64,000 bases of DNA from CAZFBA01 sp964517135 (GCA_964517135.1 CAZFBA010000009.1:48204-112203); one strand, 5' to 3'; shown: positions 45,501 to 53,330, counted from the stretch's first letter. Notes: generated by a model from the sequence alone, not told the origin. Translations and numbers: made by a program.

Positions 45501-48273
45501 CTATGCTGATGGCCTGATTAATATCAGTGTTAACGAAGGTAATGTTGACCTTGGTTTGATGGAATCTCTTACTGGTGAGCTAATACTTGATGTCTTAAAT
45601 GGCAGCATCACTGATGCCAACGGTGTCAGTGATAACATTATTGCTCCTCTCGCTTTTGTCTATGCCAGTGGAAGTATAGAGCTTACAGGTATAGATACAG
45701 AAATTATGTTAATGGTTGAATCAGACGATTATCTTACAATAGAAAATGTATCTTCAGGTGATGCATTCTTAATGGCACTGGGTAACGCTAATCTGGAAAA
45801 CATCTATGTTGCAAATCAACTCCTTGCACTGGGATATGGTGAGCTTTATGCCAGAAACATTGAAGGAACTAACGTATTGCTGGGTAGCCTCATTGAAACC
45901 ACTATGAAAAACGTCACAGCACATAATACTTTGCAAGGCGGCTCAATAGGAAATACCATTATAGACAATGTTAATACCCCTAACGCTATTTTGATTGCAG
46001 GAGGCTTAAACGAATCCATTGCTACAATTACAGATTCAACATTTACAAACTATTTAGAGCTAACAGGTTCCGGATATGTTGATATATCAACCTCAACGAT
46101 TAAGGATTTGACTATTATAACTGAAGGAGGAGCATTAATAGATTCTAATATAAAAGGTATAATAAATGTTAGCTCTTTAGAACTGAATCTTACCTCAAGC
46201 AGCAGCGCTAAACTGGGTGAAATAATAGTCGGAGGAACAGCCAGAATAACAACAACCGGCGGCAACATTATAGATGGAACAGCAGGAATTGAAGATCCTA
46301 ATATTATTGCCTCTGACATAGTGCTTAACTCAAGCGGCACTATTGGCAGGGCTAACGATGACCTTAATATTAAATTAACCTCCAGTAAATTGAGCGCAAC
46401 GTCAGCCGGAGGTATAAACATTAAATCTGACAGCAATGTTGACCTGGTTAAGCTTGTCTCGACTAAAGCAACAGCAAAACTCAACGCACCAGATCACACA
46501 CTGACAATCAATAATGCAAATGTATCTGGTACAGAGGTTACACTGGCCGGTAAAAACATTAATATCTCAGGGGCCAGCAGAATTACCGGCAGATCTTCAG
46601 TCACTTATTTAGCTGACAATATGATTGTTAATTCAAAAGCAGGTGCAAAAACTACAGCAACCGAAATCGTTCTTAGCAGAAATAGTACTGGTGCTTTAAC
46701 GATTTCCCCTGTAATCTCTAAAGAAAAAGAAAATGGCTTTAAAATTGATAACTTTAATACTTTTGCAACTAATAAGCTCTATATTGGAAACCACGGCAAT
46801 TTGAAAAATGTCAGTTCAATAAATGTCAATTCTCCAATCAATTTTGGTGGTACGCTACTTGAACTTTCTGCCAAAAGAGGTATTCTGGATAGCAGCACCA
46901 ATAGAATAAGCATCACAGCCAATAATCTAAATCTTAAAACGGATGGTGTTATTGGTAATGCTACAAATTTCTTTGATATCAGCCTTTCAGGGCTTCTAAA
47001 CGCCGAATCAGTTTCCAATATTTATCTAATTGAAAAGGATGGTGCACTGAATGCTGGCAGAATAAACAGTTCAGCTGGATCAATATTTATGGCTGTACCT
47101 GATGGCCCTGCAACCATAGATTATATCTCCGCTGCAGATACTATATTAATTAGAGCCAGAGGAAAGATTGATATTAATGAGCTGGATCCCATCATTGTTG
47201 ATCTTTCAACAACTGGGGCTGGCAGTTCAGTCAATGTTAACAGTGGTATAGCTTCAGGTCAGGTCAATGTTCAGTCTGATAACGTGGATATGACCTTCAA
47301 CAATTCAAATAATTCTTCAGCACTAACCTATAATATTACTGGTGCTGGCGGGGGCCAGGCTAATAATGTTACGGTTAATACTACATCTATTGCAGGAGTA
47401 ACCTTTAATACACTGGATTCCACTACCTCTACTATTAATACACTGACTCCGGGGGCCACAACAACGCTTAACAATGTGAATGCAGGCACCTTATACATTA
47501 ATGCTGATATACTCAATGCAACAAACAAAATCAATATCGATACACTCTATGCTACAGGCGGCAGTTCTAATACTGCTAATAATATAGTTATTTCAAATAC
47601 CGGCAATCTGGTGATCAACACACTGGATACACGCTATGCAGAAATAAAGACAAGCGGAAGTAACCTGTCAGTTAATAATGCTAGCATTACAGGCCATGGC
47701 ACTCTGGCTAATAATACTTATACCGCCTTTATTGATAATGACGGCAGTAAATATTCGGCTAATGATGCTATTGTCCTGAAAACAGGCAGCGGCTTTGAGT
47801 TGTTGATGAATACTTCAAACAACATTATTACCGATGGCTTTGTTCTTTATGCCTCGCCTGAGCTTATGGTTAACGGTATGAATTCTGATGGTATGATAAA
47901 TAACGACATAGCACAGGTTACAGATACAGCTGATAGCGGCAATATGCTTGTATTATCTGGTAGCTCTTCAGATACTTTAGACAATGAGCAATTTGTAGGC
48001 TTTGCTGATCCGGCGTTATATCTGGATGAGCAATTTGCTTACTTTACAATGGCTATACTCAACAGAGCTGTTGAAGCCTACCAAAATGCCCTTAATGAAA
48101 ATAATTCTGAAGATGAAGCACTTAGAAAAGCTTCTCAGGTTTTACAGAATGCAAACATTAATGCCTCTACAGCTGAAGCGCTTTTGAAGAAACCTCTTTT
48201 CAATCAGAACGCAGACTTTGCAAAACTTTTGGACTATATAAAATCTCTTGTAACTGCCAATGTTGGCAGCTAG
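36532..48273 (+). CDS. Giant FHA-type beta-helix exoprotein (3913 aa), Tyr/Gly-rich repeats
   Basis: The largest gene in the window. A long basic signal region (about 47 residues, ending AFSQ) is followed by a haemagglutination-activity domain (residues ~48-170: the LIIPGASNGTS strand, FVNPHGVIIGPTGVINVGKL). Then come over 3000 residues of right-handed beta-helix repeats rich in Asn, Asp, Ser, Gly and Tyr. The 39-45 kb part shows a higher-order repeat: [SA]xHIEIG-like strands recur about every 600 bp near 40.09, 40.70 and 41.30 kb, then at 330-540-bp spacing (41.83, 42.21, 42.59, 43.08, 43.41, 43.80). Between them lie GYGYS, IDDSYL and NANGYDYS motifs. The last 250 residues are less repetitive and end in helices (EALRKASQVLQNANIN). 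The start at 36532 has AGAGG 9-12 nt upstream. Cysteines are rare. Probably secreted by two-partner secretion and displayed as a surface fibre; no TpsB gene is present. Confidence 0.85.
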   Translation: MIRSIKRRLAKRLSRSNKPGLTLQNISRVISCVALAYTVSLTPAFSQMSTTITTLPGTNYDPGTKTITTTGALTPSGTAINKYTKFDIANPDIVDLIIPGASNGTSVNLIYDTQASQIHGTLRSFIEGKSGIQGDVLFVNPHGVIIGPTGVINVGKLTVSAPMESDPVWAGFDLAPDANVSLLLNGSYAINPASVIQIEGKINASGINENAGLPENVNTIQLQAGEIKNEGEVYTDAIFDISDIVNTNTLEVQGDPSSLVVTESGDIKIVSETSFENFQGELVAGGKTVIEANTNVILDSSLLMAGGEDGINVTASNIYVEASNSDTNVLTEGDLTLTADTITVRGLDDSDNGIYNTTYIETGGNVSFDALDQVNIGYGFTPIVNSGYGHAIGGGQTLINSYGDSGIDVNVLSADGSTFIGTAPFSTLEMNAYNGEFYASANTIEIYNDEGSNVNLYGETGLSLDAVESIDITSFDGTTFIQAGSASVSFVANNIGIDDTSNYISIQAYGSSSNVSFNPYDDPAPGSLLSIENTRVISEGSIYINNFDDVFISQSSLEDALFSEVRINANSSITIEDSRVLAEDHLYIGAPEVTINAINGSRFGGHTELYVANGSLVIEGDDSVTISNPAYGSGYGVYLDAYQDVNITSENIKIGDSGNYYTSIEAERSVNLTQIGLEGSIELDNVNINVENYDIAGYEIDMLAEGTITISGSILTGAGYTGIRISGDSGVNIDSKYNDTIIDSYAYELEISSSNGIVEVKPDSTFYSVVLTSNGNASIFAESVFIGDNDNTTVLIEADSDLDIYASGSETVVLDNIETYSDYLYLGEYSSPVSVYNSRLFAYDIYVEADSFISAGSYLDGDSLIDINALTYIDIAGNNGSYAMESDSGDIYLNAPRVNIGYDSENGQGYGIDTGLSAYYDISINFNSENPQTSYFDRADLEADYISINNNPDGATSLQVYNSTIYGNDGVDIELDGDFTATNSTIEAYDSVNINAQNIYLIANNECLLSIYDHTRIESYDNYVYLEADDTIRLLAYSPYSSAGYVSVNAYYDVDLYGRHIKSTFSEIGYNPWNLININSDYGYVSLNITGGGLPETIILDRTQVKGEYEVTIDGYDTNVYITNSIIKSYYDQVDIYGNDVIIRDSYIESNDSNINVYANNILEISGNGYDSGYALYSGDGSTYLEAQHIEIGTFNEGTQTDIYSYQDLEAYAYSYSSIIIDSTTIDAGQITLTSYGSTDITDSQLYAIGSGYSYGGIRLEADNDLTISNSNLQSYGYGYSTIDLSAENINLLDNTTLYASGYDYSGVSINVDAGYSAYIEDSFLDSTYGEDIIVTADDLTMIDSTLKAGDDININTYTSAYISGLYGEESFTMHAGYGSAYGYVDIESPHIELDNTSTYANEYIDLYAGGITSLIISDSDLTSRKVVLTAEGPINIIDSNIEANGFSYGYAGIDITSYYDSVTVDNSNLLATGYGYSTIYVNAAQDINLENNTYVFGNDYDYLQQSILLNAGYTASIQNSILETGNEAYDIIVDSKDLTMVDSTMISNASIGINSYNSVTISGMGYGMASTLLAGNGYGYGAIYIESEHIEIGTPGGENTILNADSYITLDSSGIDSIIIDSSILLAQKVSMESEGDIEITNSSIEANGYNYGYAGIIIDSGYNSDVYITGSRVEASGYGYSVLDIYGRDISIDDSYLMANGYDYSGQSLFLYSQSESGNITLSNSLLKTYSDRIQIDSSGSVVIQGGYDDSDFAIDSADYLSIYAGHIEIGYDGDLGFGNAIPAHLYSNNGMSIYAQNPCSLYIEDSKVETPASLNMISYTGPLYVQNSHLIGGGYVGIYGDNLNFIDSLVEAYDGPIVIEAYDTLNIRGSLASQDGSTSIYASDGIDLYGQDVNIGYNSDAGEFGSGVYTEIISTNGYVTVNASLPKTVNIENTYISVNDGILIEGTGDINVYDSILETYNSNIDIISTFGGDLRLINSSVDSDGSIYLDAGFVYILGNYSDENIALSTNNSITIEADHLDIGHDSIAGYGNGIDTDISAANTISMYIGSANTLNIENALIEGERIYAQVEDDINIWNSELIAYGSGFGYNAIDLRAYNHTINIEDSQLSAVGGGYGNVYIRANDISLIDSSIYANGWNGSNGSIYLTANNLESIISITGKHSDSDYTLETPYTTTIYAGHFEADNLSSISSYLDIYAGAFESVYIENSDIETDIQLNIRAYEGPVTIKNSYLHGNGYGIARAYNNDLTIIDSTLDYTSDVDLRGYQNAIVRGYYDSMETSISGYNVWITADHIEIGHNSDAGFGYGIPAVIEASGNLNINADGVDSIIIEDTVANAAIINLRAPFDSSITIRDSFLKAENYGYGYIQTNNVSDIDIYNSTLVADNYIELNAHQSIKVAGDYSSDDAYGTLDAASGIIVNSSHIEIGSPSTGKLLDTQLISGYAIDIYAGGVTSIYIDNASLIGNSIHLNSNSSILSIKDSMISGTGAGAYMQIEGQDVALYNSSIISFMDYSQINVLADNELNVVTSDLQVSGLTGMGYGVTLMSFLGPVEIWDSLIQADRNIEIYGDTIQVYAFADNTDIVSDNGDIIMAGNTTPGNTLESSNSGIITVRSGGTALLDGVFLNSASTMDISGVNTTVDGATLIAGSTAESADLNVSADETLVIQDNATLSGNNVWLNADYIDIGQGYGAAITADSYAGFIANDVNIESGTGSSIDPGIMAIFSSRDTGVIIINDGHDGINMNLNPLEIGVINPLAPLFFGNHPLTGDNTDTVIIEANITRDSDVEIAVNDDVNITGATVDLGGTLLVDAGSQMLFGPGSSTSANNITVFSPVIDVDATATIYGQDFVGLYADDLTIAAALNPSVTSDNLVSIGRYSSGNMVISDTGTHKGLDNIESGEWLAGGFVPGVTLIGNGFNSNTQNIEIDSLFSNNIVHVIATDSILDGSADNEDPNITALDIDLYAETGTIGTEDDDLNIKLLASRLDGYADGLINISVNEGNVDLGLMESLTGELILDVLNGSITDANGVSDNIIAPLAFVYASGSIELTGIDTEIMLMVESDDYLTIENVSSGDAFLMALGNANLENIYVANQLLALGYGELYARNIEGTNVLLGSLIETTMKNVTAHNTLQGGSIGNTIIDNVNTPNAILIAGGLNESIATITDSTFTNYLELTGSGYVDISTSTIKDLTIITEGGALIDSNIKGIINVSSLELNLTSSSSAKLGEIIVGGTARITTTGGNIIDGTAGIEDPNIIASDIVLNSSGTIGRANDDLNIKLTSSKLSATSAGGINIKSDSNVDLVKLVSTKATAKLNAPDHTLTINNANVSGTEVTLAGKNINISGASRITGRSSVTYLADNMIVNSKAGAKTTATEIVLSRNSTGALTISPVISKEKENGFKIDNFNTFATNKLYIGNHGNLKNVSSINVNSPINFGGTLLELSAKRGILDSSTNRISITANNLNLKTDGVIGNATNFFDISLSGLLNAESVSNIYLIEKDGALNAGRINSSAGSIFMAVPDGPATIDYISAADTILIRARGKIDINELDPIIVDLSTTGAGSSVNVNSGIASGQVNVQSDNVDMTFNNSNNSSALTYNITGAGGGQANNVTVNTTSIAGVTFNTLDSTTSTINTLTPGATTTLNNVNAGTLYINADILNATNKINIDTLYATGGSSNTANNIVISNTGNLVINTLDTRYAEIKTSGSNLSVNNASITGHGTLANNTYTAFIDNDGSKYSANDAIVLKTGSGFELLMNTSNNIITDGFVLYASPELMVNGMNSDGMINNDIAQVTDTADSGNMLVLSGSSSDTLDNEQFVGFADPALYLDEQFAYFTMAILNRAVEAYQNALNENNSEDEALRKASQVLQNANINASTAEALLKKPLFNQNADFAKLLDYIKSLVTANVGS

Positions 48274-48300
48274 GGCATAACCAGAATTTATATACCAGAA

Positions 48301-48318
48301 AAGCCTCTACGGAGGCTT
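48301..48318 (+). terminator. Rho-independent terminator of the giant adhesin gene
   Basis: AAGCCTC and GAGGCTT form a 7-bp stem with a TACG loop and are followed by TTTTTTATTA, 27 bp after the stop codon. A further 8-nt repeat in the coding end (CTGCCAATGTTGGCAG) forms another hairpin just before. Confidence 0.9.
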
Positions 48319-48629
48319 TTTTTATTATATGAAAAGTAACAAAAAAAGATTAAGCGTTAACTTAATCTTATTATTTACTGGCCAACTTCTATTAATGGAT
48401 ATTTCCCCTTTTTTTTGTTCGTATAAAAAAGTGGAACTCTACCCCCATAGTGGCATAGCAGGATCAATTTGTCTGTAGTGGTCTTAAAAACTAACTGAAA
48501 GATGCATGTATGGTTCTTATAATTTATACTGAAATATTTAACCTTTCTTAAGTTATCTGAAATCTTTATTATTAGAGTAATAGAGAATTGTTTCAGTTAT
48601 ATTAATTTAAGGTTAAAGCTGAATTAATT
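48319..48629. other. Non-coding gap after the terminator
   Basis: About 310 bp, AT-rich, between the giant adhesin's terminator and the convergent PHP gene. No gene or clear structure seen. Confidence 0.4.
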
Positions 48630-49916
48630 CTACCTTATAAAGATGCTTTCACCGTGGTTATCTACACCGCCAGAGTTGAGAAACCCCATCTGGTTGCAAA
48701 GAGAATGTATTTTCTCAAGCCAGCTATCAAAACCCTCGTTATGATAATAATCCGGGTAGAGGTAATTTACTTCAACAGCTCTACCTCCATGAGTTTTAAA
48801 CTTTTGAAGTAATGATTCTATACCTTTTTCACCAGATATCCCTTCTTTTAACCCATGTAATTCAATACGACCGGGGTGAGACAGGCCATACATACCGGCA
48901 GGACTGGTTTCCATTATTTCAGCTATTTCAGGCGTGGCAGGAGTTAAGGGGAATATACCGTAACGTTTACAGTGATCATCAATGATTTCTCTGACAGCAG
49001 ATTCATCTACTCCCTGCTGTTTTGCTTTATGTGCAAGATAATCTTTCACAAGGCCAATGAATCCGGGGCTTGCCCCTATGTTGATCAGGTTATGATATTG
49101 CTTTGCTTCTTCAAAGCTGGCTTTGATACCGAAGGTTCTGGCTTTTTCGATAAGTTCACCGGCATATCTCAGGTTTTGCTCACGTAAACTGGCAAGTGCG
49201 CTGTTTAGCTTCTCATCAAATGGGTTTACACAGTAGCCCAGTATCTCCATCTGAACCGGAAGGTCAAAGAGTTCAGGGTTTTCATATTTGGCACTCATTT
49301 CTACCCCTGGAATGAATCTAACATCTTTAAATTTTTCCGGATCAGAAGAAATAATTCGCAAAGCCTCCTGTGCATCATCAAGTATATCGTGATTGGTTAT
49401 AGCGACAAGCAGGGGTGGGTCTTTAACCTTTTTTGAATATTTAGCTGCTTGATCGAGCAGAGACTGAACTGTCATTTTTCCGTCTGAGTTAGTGGTATGC
49501 ATATGCAAATTAGCTTTAAAAATACCGTTATGAAAGTTTTCAAGATTTTTTCCGGGCTGAAAATTTTTTCTTTCGAGCTTTTTAAGGAGAAATTCAAGTT
49601 CTTGAGTGCCAGTGACAGACATAAGATCTTCAGGCCAACAGCGAATATGCTTTGCAAGCTCCCTGCGATAATTATGATCTTCAGGGAACTTTTTAATTCG
49701 GTCTTCTACTGACATCTGTCCTTCAAAATTTATTATTGCAGCTTTTTGTGCCATACTTTTATTATAATAGACGGCCAGCAAATGAGGTTCAATATTTTGA
49801 ATGGTTTCTAACTTTTTATTTTGTGGCCTGCCTCTAAATGACTTATTGCAAGGAACATATAGGTTTTGTGGGGTATTAATATTAACGGCTAACCTGGCTA
49901 TGTCTGTAGTTAACAT
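48630..49916 (-). CDS. PHP-family phosphoesterase
   Basis: The 428-aa product has an N-terminal extension (~1-130, unknown) and then a PHP domain: NLHMHTTNSDG (HMH at 138-140), AITNHD, a VEMSA metal site, GLSHPGRIEL and the closing GGVDNHGE. These are the four His/Asp-rich metal-binding motifs, so a trinuclear-metal phosphoesterase acting on nucleotide or sugar phosphates (or nucleic acid) in the cytoplasm is expected. No polymerase or exonuclease domain is attached. The ribosome binding site is weak. It is monocistronic and divergent from the M23 gene. The extension RGRPQNKKLETIQN may be a DNA- or protein-binding tail; function unknown. Confidence 0.85.
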   Translation of the reverse strand: MLTTDIARLAVNINTPQNLYVPCNKSFRGRPQNKKLETIQNIEPHLLAVYYNKSMAQKAAIINFEGQMSVEDRIKKFPEDHNYRRELAKHIRCWPEDLMSVTGTQELEFLLKKLERKNFQPGKNLENFHNGIFKANLHMHTTNSDGKMTVQSLLDQAAKYSKKVKDPPLLVAITNHDILDDAQEALRIISSDPEKFKDVRFIPGVEMSAKYENPELFDLPVQMEILGYCVNPFDEKLNSALASLREQNLRYAGELIEKARTFGIKASFEEAKQYHNLINIGASPGFIGLVKDYLAHKAKQQGVDESAVREIIDDHCKRYGIFPLTPATPEIAEIMETSPAGMYGLSHPGRIELHGLKEGISGEKGIESLLQKFKTHGGRAVEVNYLYPDYYHNEGFDSWLEKIHSLCNQMGFLNSGGVDNHGESIFIR

Positions 49917-50069
49917 TGTTTGAATCCTATTTTTGTAAATTTTAGGCTGTGCTGATAGTTATAATTTTTTGTTTCTTTAAGTATTTTAATATCCCTGAAA
50001 AAATTTTTTTGCTAGTAATATAAGAAATCTCTACTCATTTATGTGGAATAGTATCTATCAGTCAGGTTA

Positions 50070-50098
50070 TTGTACATTACTGATACAAAATGTATAAT
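50070..50098 (+). promoter_or_regulatory. Sigma-70-type promoter of the M23 peptidase gene
   Basis: TTGTAC (50070-50075) and a consensus TATAAT (50093-50098) are 17 bp apart, 56 bp before the ATG at 50154. Confidence 0.65.
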
Positions 50099-50153
50099 AA
50101 ACAGATAAGTATTATATGCATAGCTTGAACTGACAGCATTAAAGGAGAAATAT

Positions 50154-51068
50154 ATGCACCTGAAAACATTCTTACTCTATGTAGCTGTTTTTTTTCTTTC
50201 TTTACTGCCTGCATCCACCGCACAGGAACAGGCCAGTCAGCCTGAAAAAGCAATAACTAAAATTAATCAACAAAAACTCATACCTGATATTGATATTTCT
50301 TTGTCAAAACCATTTAAACCAGGTGGAAGTATTATTGTGTGGGTGACTTCTCAAAAAGAACTAGTAAACCCGCAGGTTTCATTTGCAGGAAAGACTTCAA
50401 AACTTTATAAAATAGATGAAACCAGATACAGAGGTATAACAGGTATTGACGCTAACGCCAGTCCCGGTGGATATACCATAAAACTTGCAGATGAGACAGG
50501 GCATTTGAACTACTCAAAAATTATGGAAGCTTCACCTGGCCATTTTCCCATACAAAATATCAGAATATCTGGCACTAAAGCAGGTCTTAAAGCTACTGAA
50601 GATGAATTACAGAAAGTGTCAGAAGCAAAAGAAAATCTTACTGATAGCAATTACTGGATAGACAGGCCTTTTAAAATACCCACTTCAGGATGCATTATTT
50701 CTGTATACGGCCTTAACAGGTATCATAATGGCAAACCTACCGGTAACTACCATAAAGGAATAGATATCAAGGCCCCATCAGGTAACCCTGTCTATGCCAT
50801 GGCTGGTGGAAAAGTTTTAATTGCAGAAGATTTCAGACTCCATGGCAAAACTGTTGCCATAGATCACGGCCAAGGGTTAATGTCAATATATATACATTTA
50901 AACAGAATCGATGTCAAAAAGGATGACATACTAACAAAAGATGAGCAGATAGGCACTGTAGGCTCAACCGGCTTTGCAACCGGCCCCCATCTTCACTGGG
51001 GGGTCTACATTAACGGTGTTGATGTTAATCCGGTTGACTGGGTGGGACCAATCTCTAAATGCAGGTAG
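50154..51068 (+). CDS. M23 (LytM) family metallopeptidase
   Basis: The 304-aa product has a signal peptide (1-21, ending TAQ) and an N-terminal beta-sandwich-like region (~45-135, KPGGSIIVWV..., SPGGYTIKLAD). The C-terminal M23 domain (~175-300) has YHKGID for the first His/Asp zinc ligands (about 201 and 205) and PHLHWG for the other His ligands (about 279 and 281). The set is complete, so it should be an active endopeptidase cutting peptidoglycan cross-bridges in the periplasm. AAGGAG precedes the ATG, and a good promoter lies upstream. The Flp-like pilin gene follows 155 bp downstream; cutting peptidoglycan for pilus passage is a possible link. Confidence 0.93.
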   Translation: MHLKTFLLYVAVFFLSLLPASTAQEQASQPEKAITKINQQKLIPDIDISLSKPFKPGGSIIVWVTSQKELVNPQVSFAGKTSKLYKIDETRYRGITGIDANASPGGYTIKLADETGHLNYSKIMEASPGHFPIQNIRISGTKAGLKATEDELQKVSEAKENLTDSNYWIDRPFKIPTSGCIISVYGLNRYHNGKPTGNYHKGIDIKAPSGNPVYAMAGGKVLIAEDFRLHGKTVAIDHGQGLMSIYIHLNRIDVKKDDILTKDEQIGTVGSTGFATGPHLHWGVYINGVDVNPVDWVGPISKCR

Positions 51069-51223
51069 AAAAATAATACATATATGTAATTTCACATGTA
51101 AACTTTTTATACAATCGTTTATAAAATGAGATTTTTTGACGATAAATATAATGGGCTTTTTGCCAAAATAGCAATTAAATATTTGAATCGGGTTATTACT
51201 CTAGGGAAAGGGATAGTGATAAT

Positions 51224-52264
51224 ATGGAACGGTTAAAATGCAGAGGAAATAGCATTTCACAGTATGCTATCATTATAGCTCTTGTTGCACTAGGGCTTGT
51301 ACCGGTGTTTTATATTCTGGGCAGCAATATAACAGCTTATTTTGACACATTTTATAAGTATCTGGGCGGAAATGGCCAGGATGTTGCAGTGTCAACCACG
51401 CCGGATGCTTCTCAGGTGGATGATAACAGTTCTCAAACAGGAGATTCTTCTGCAAACACTACCGGAGATTCAAACTCTCCGTCAATGAACTGCGAAAACT
51501 TTCTCTGCAATATTGATGTAGGGCCATATACCCTTCAGGGAGTGCCTCAAAACTTCAATGATCTTGTTGAAACATCCGGTGCATCAGGAGGTACAGATCA
51601 GCTGGTTAGCCTTATTGAACAGATAGCCTCTCAAATGGATGCACAGGGCATGTCAGAAGAATCTGCCAGAGTGCAAAAACTTGCTTCTATAGGCCATAAT
51701 CTTGCCAGCATGCAGCGTATACTTGAAGATTATGTTACAACCTGTGACGGTAATCTTGATTGTATTGATAACAAACTTTCTATACCTCTTCAAATACCTG
51801 AAGGATATGATACCGGTGGTATTACATTCCCTGAAGGCTCGTCTTACTGGGATTTATGCGAGTCTCTTTTTGATGTTGGAAGGGCTAGAAACATGAAAGA
51901 TAATGACCCTACTGCATATCAGAAAGCTATTACAGATTATAATGTTGCATATCATTTTGTAGAACAGTTTGACACTGTTATGACTTCTCCCGGGATAGAT
52001 GATACAACAAAATCAGTACTTCAAGAACTTTACTGGTCAATAGGTGTAATAGCAGAAGATTTTGATAATAATATTAATTTTCTATCAGAATCAAGTACAT
52101 CGGCTTATTATGATCCTATCACCGGAAAAGAAAAAGGTATGGAACCTCCAGAAGACCCTTTAGGTTCTTTTGCCAGTTATAATGCCAGTACTATTACTCA
52201 TCTTGACTCATCTCTAATGTGTGCAGCAGGTGATCATGAAGATACGGGCACACAGTGTCACTAA
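51224..52264 (+). CDS. Third Flp-like long pilin, with Gln in place of Glu+5
   Basis: The 346-aa product starts with a short basic leader (MERLKCRG), then NSISQY and a ~24-residue hydrophobic helix, then YFDTFYKYLG, the same layout as Flp prepilins (cleavage after Gly, aromatic at +6) but with Gln at +5. A Ser/Asp/Thr-rich linker with two Cys (NCENFLC) leads to a ~270-residue mainly helical domain with more Cys pairs (CDGNLDC). It is unlike the C-terminal domains of the two pilins at 9-11 kb. The gene ends at a strong hairpin. A minor or tip pilin-like protein or pseudopilin is the best guess; family assignment rests only on the N-terminus. Confidence 0.6.
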   Translation: MERLKCRGNSISQYAIIIALVALGLVPVFYILGSNITAYFDTFYKYLGGNGQDVAVSTTPDASQVDDNSSQTGDSSANTTGDSNSPSMNCENFLCNIDVGPYTLQGVPQNFNDLVETSGASGGTDQLVSLIEQIASQMDAQGMSEESARVQKLASIGHNLASMQRILEDYVTTCDGNLDCIDNKLSIPLQIPEGYDTGGITFPEGSSYWDLCESLFDVGRARNMKDNDPTAYQKAITDYNVAYHFVEQFDTVMTSPGIDDTTKSVLQELYWSIGVIAEDFDNNINFLSESSTSAYYDPITGKEKGMEPPEDPLGSFASYNASTITHLDSSLMCAAGDHEDTGTQCH

Positions 52265-52275
52265 AAGAATACAAA

Positions 52276-52299
52276 AAGGCTGCCTTAACGGGCAGCCTT
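52276..52299. terminator. Hairpin terminator after the third pilin
   Basis: AAGGCTGCC (52276-52284) pairs with GGCAGCCTT (52291-52299), a 9-bp perfect stem with a 6-nt loop, 12 bp after the stop. There is no strong T-run on plus; on minus an A-run precedes the stem. Confidence 0.75.
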
Positions 52300-52475
52300 C
52301 TAATTTATACTAAACGACATAAACAATTAGACAATTCCAAAATTTGCCCTGTCTCATTAATAAAAAATGCTGCCATTAAATCAGCTGCTAAAAATACCAC
52401 ATAATTTACTTCTTTGTGGATAGTGCAGAAATTTGAAAAGTATGCTAATTTAAAATTTTAACCCCATAAAAGTTG

Positions 52476-52979
52476 ATGAGTATGCACGAACTAATAATAC
52501 TTGGCATTTTGCAAGAAAATGAACTACATGGCTATCAGTTGAAAAGATATGCCGATAGACTGCTTGCTGGCTTTTATGAGGTGAGCTACGGAACACTGTA
52601 TCCGAAGTTTAAAAAACTCGAACAGAACCAGTTTATATCTTCAAGGTCAATGAAATCTAATGGCGGCCAGGAAAAAATTCATTATCAGCTCACAGGAGAA
52701 GGCAAAATTTATTTTCTCAAGCTGATGGAAGACATTCCTAATGAGACATTTCCTGTTAAGTGGGCTCGTTTCAAGATCAAGTTGCTCTTTTTTGCTTACA
52801 TAGATAAAGATATAAGAGAACATCTTGTGATGAACATGTTACAAAATATCGAAAACGAAATCATAAAACTTAAAGAAATACAAAAAAATTCTGGCCTCGA
52901 TAAATACCAGAAATTAATTATTATAAGAAATATAAATGAATTAAACCAGAATTATGAATGGCTTTCATCAATTAAATAA
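52476..52979 (+). CDS. PadR-family transcriptional regulator
   Basis: The 167-aa product has the N-terminal winged-helix of PadR regulators: MHELIILGILQENELHGYQLKRYAD, then YEVSYGTLYPKFKKLEQNQFI (recognition helix and wing), then KIHYQLTGEGKIYF. The C-terminal half is a helical coiled-coil dimerisation arm (~100-168). These proteins act as dimer repressors of stress, efflux or phenolic-acid genes. The start is uncertain: TTG at 52473, ATG 52476 or ATG 52482 (residue 4), none with a clear ribosome binding site. It is monocistronic with no obvious target next to it; autoregulation is common in the family. Confidence 0.88.
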   Translation: MSMHELIILGILQENELHGYQLKRYADRLLAGFYEVSYGTLYPKFKKLEQNQFISSRSMKSNGGQEKIHYQLTGEGKIYFLKLMEDIPNETFPVKWARFKIKLLFFAYIDKDIREHLVMNMLQNIENEIIKLKEIQKNSGLDKYQKLIIIRNINELNQNYEWLSSIK

Positions 52980-53095
52980 CTTAAAAGCCTGAACAATAGC
53001 ATTTATAAAGCTCCCGGCTTTTTAAAATGGTTAAAATTTTTTAAGTAACAGTTTTTAAACTGGTCAGCATTAATTTTAAATTATATAATAGAATA

Positions 53096-53330
53096 GATTG
53101 GTGAATAATATGAAATTTTTTCGATTTTCAAAACCCTTGCCATGGCTGGCACTTGACCACACAAAGGGTATAAAGCCCCTTCCGCCTGTAAAGCAGGCTA
53201 TCTGTCGGGGTATTGAGTGATTTCTTGTTCTCTATCTCAGCAAGTGGTCGCATGTTCGTTCAATACATATTTTTACTTATTAACTTTTTGAAAATCGAAC
53301 ACAATAAATACAGTTATTATTCATTAGTCT
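53096..53330 (+). repeat. 240-bp-type dispersed repeat, copy 2 (core type A, 235 bp)
   Basis: It aligns with copy 1 over its whole length: left end GATTGGTGAATAATATG before TTTTTCGATTTTCAAAA, core CCCTTGCCATGGCTGGCACTTGACC, a stretch CAGCAAGTGGTCG, and right end ending ATTAGTCT. The left TGCATAAC is mutated to TGAATAAT, so this copy is older or degraded. Same orientation as copy 1. It lies in the gap between padR and the TPR gene and contains no gene. Confidence 0.8.
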
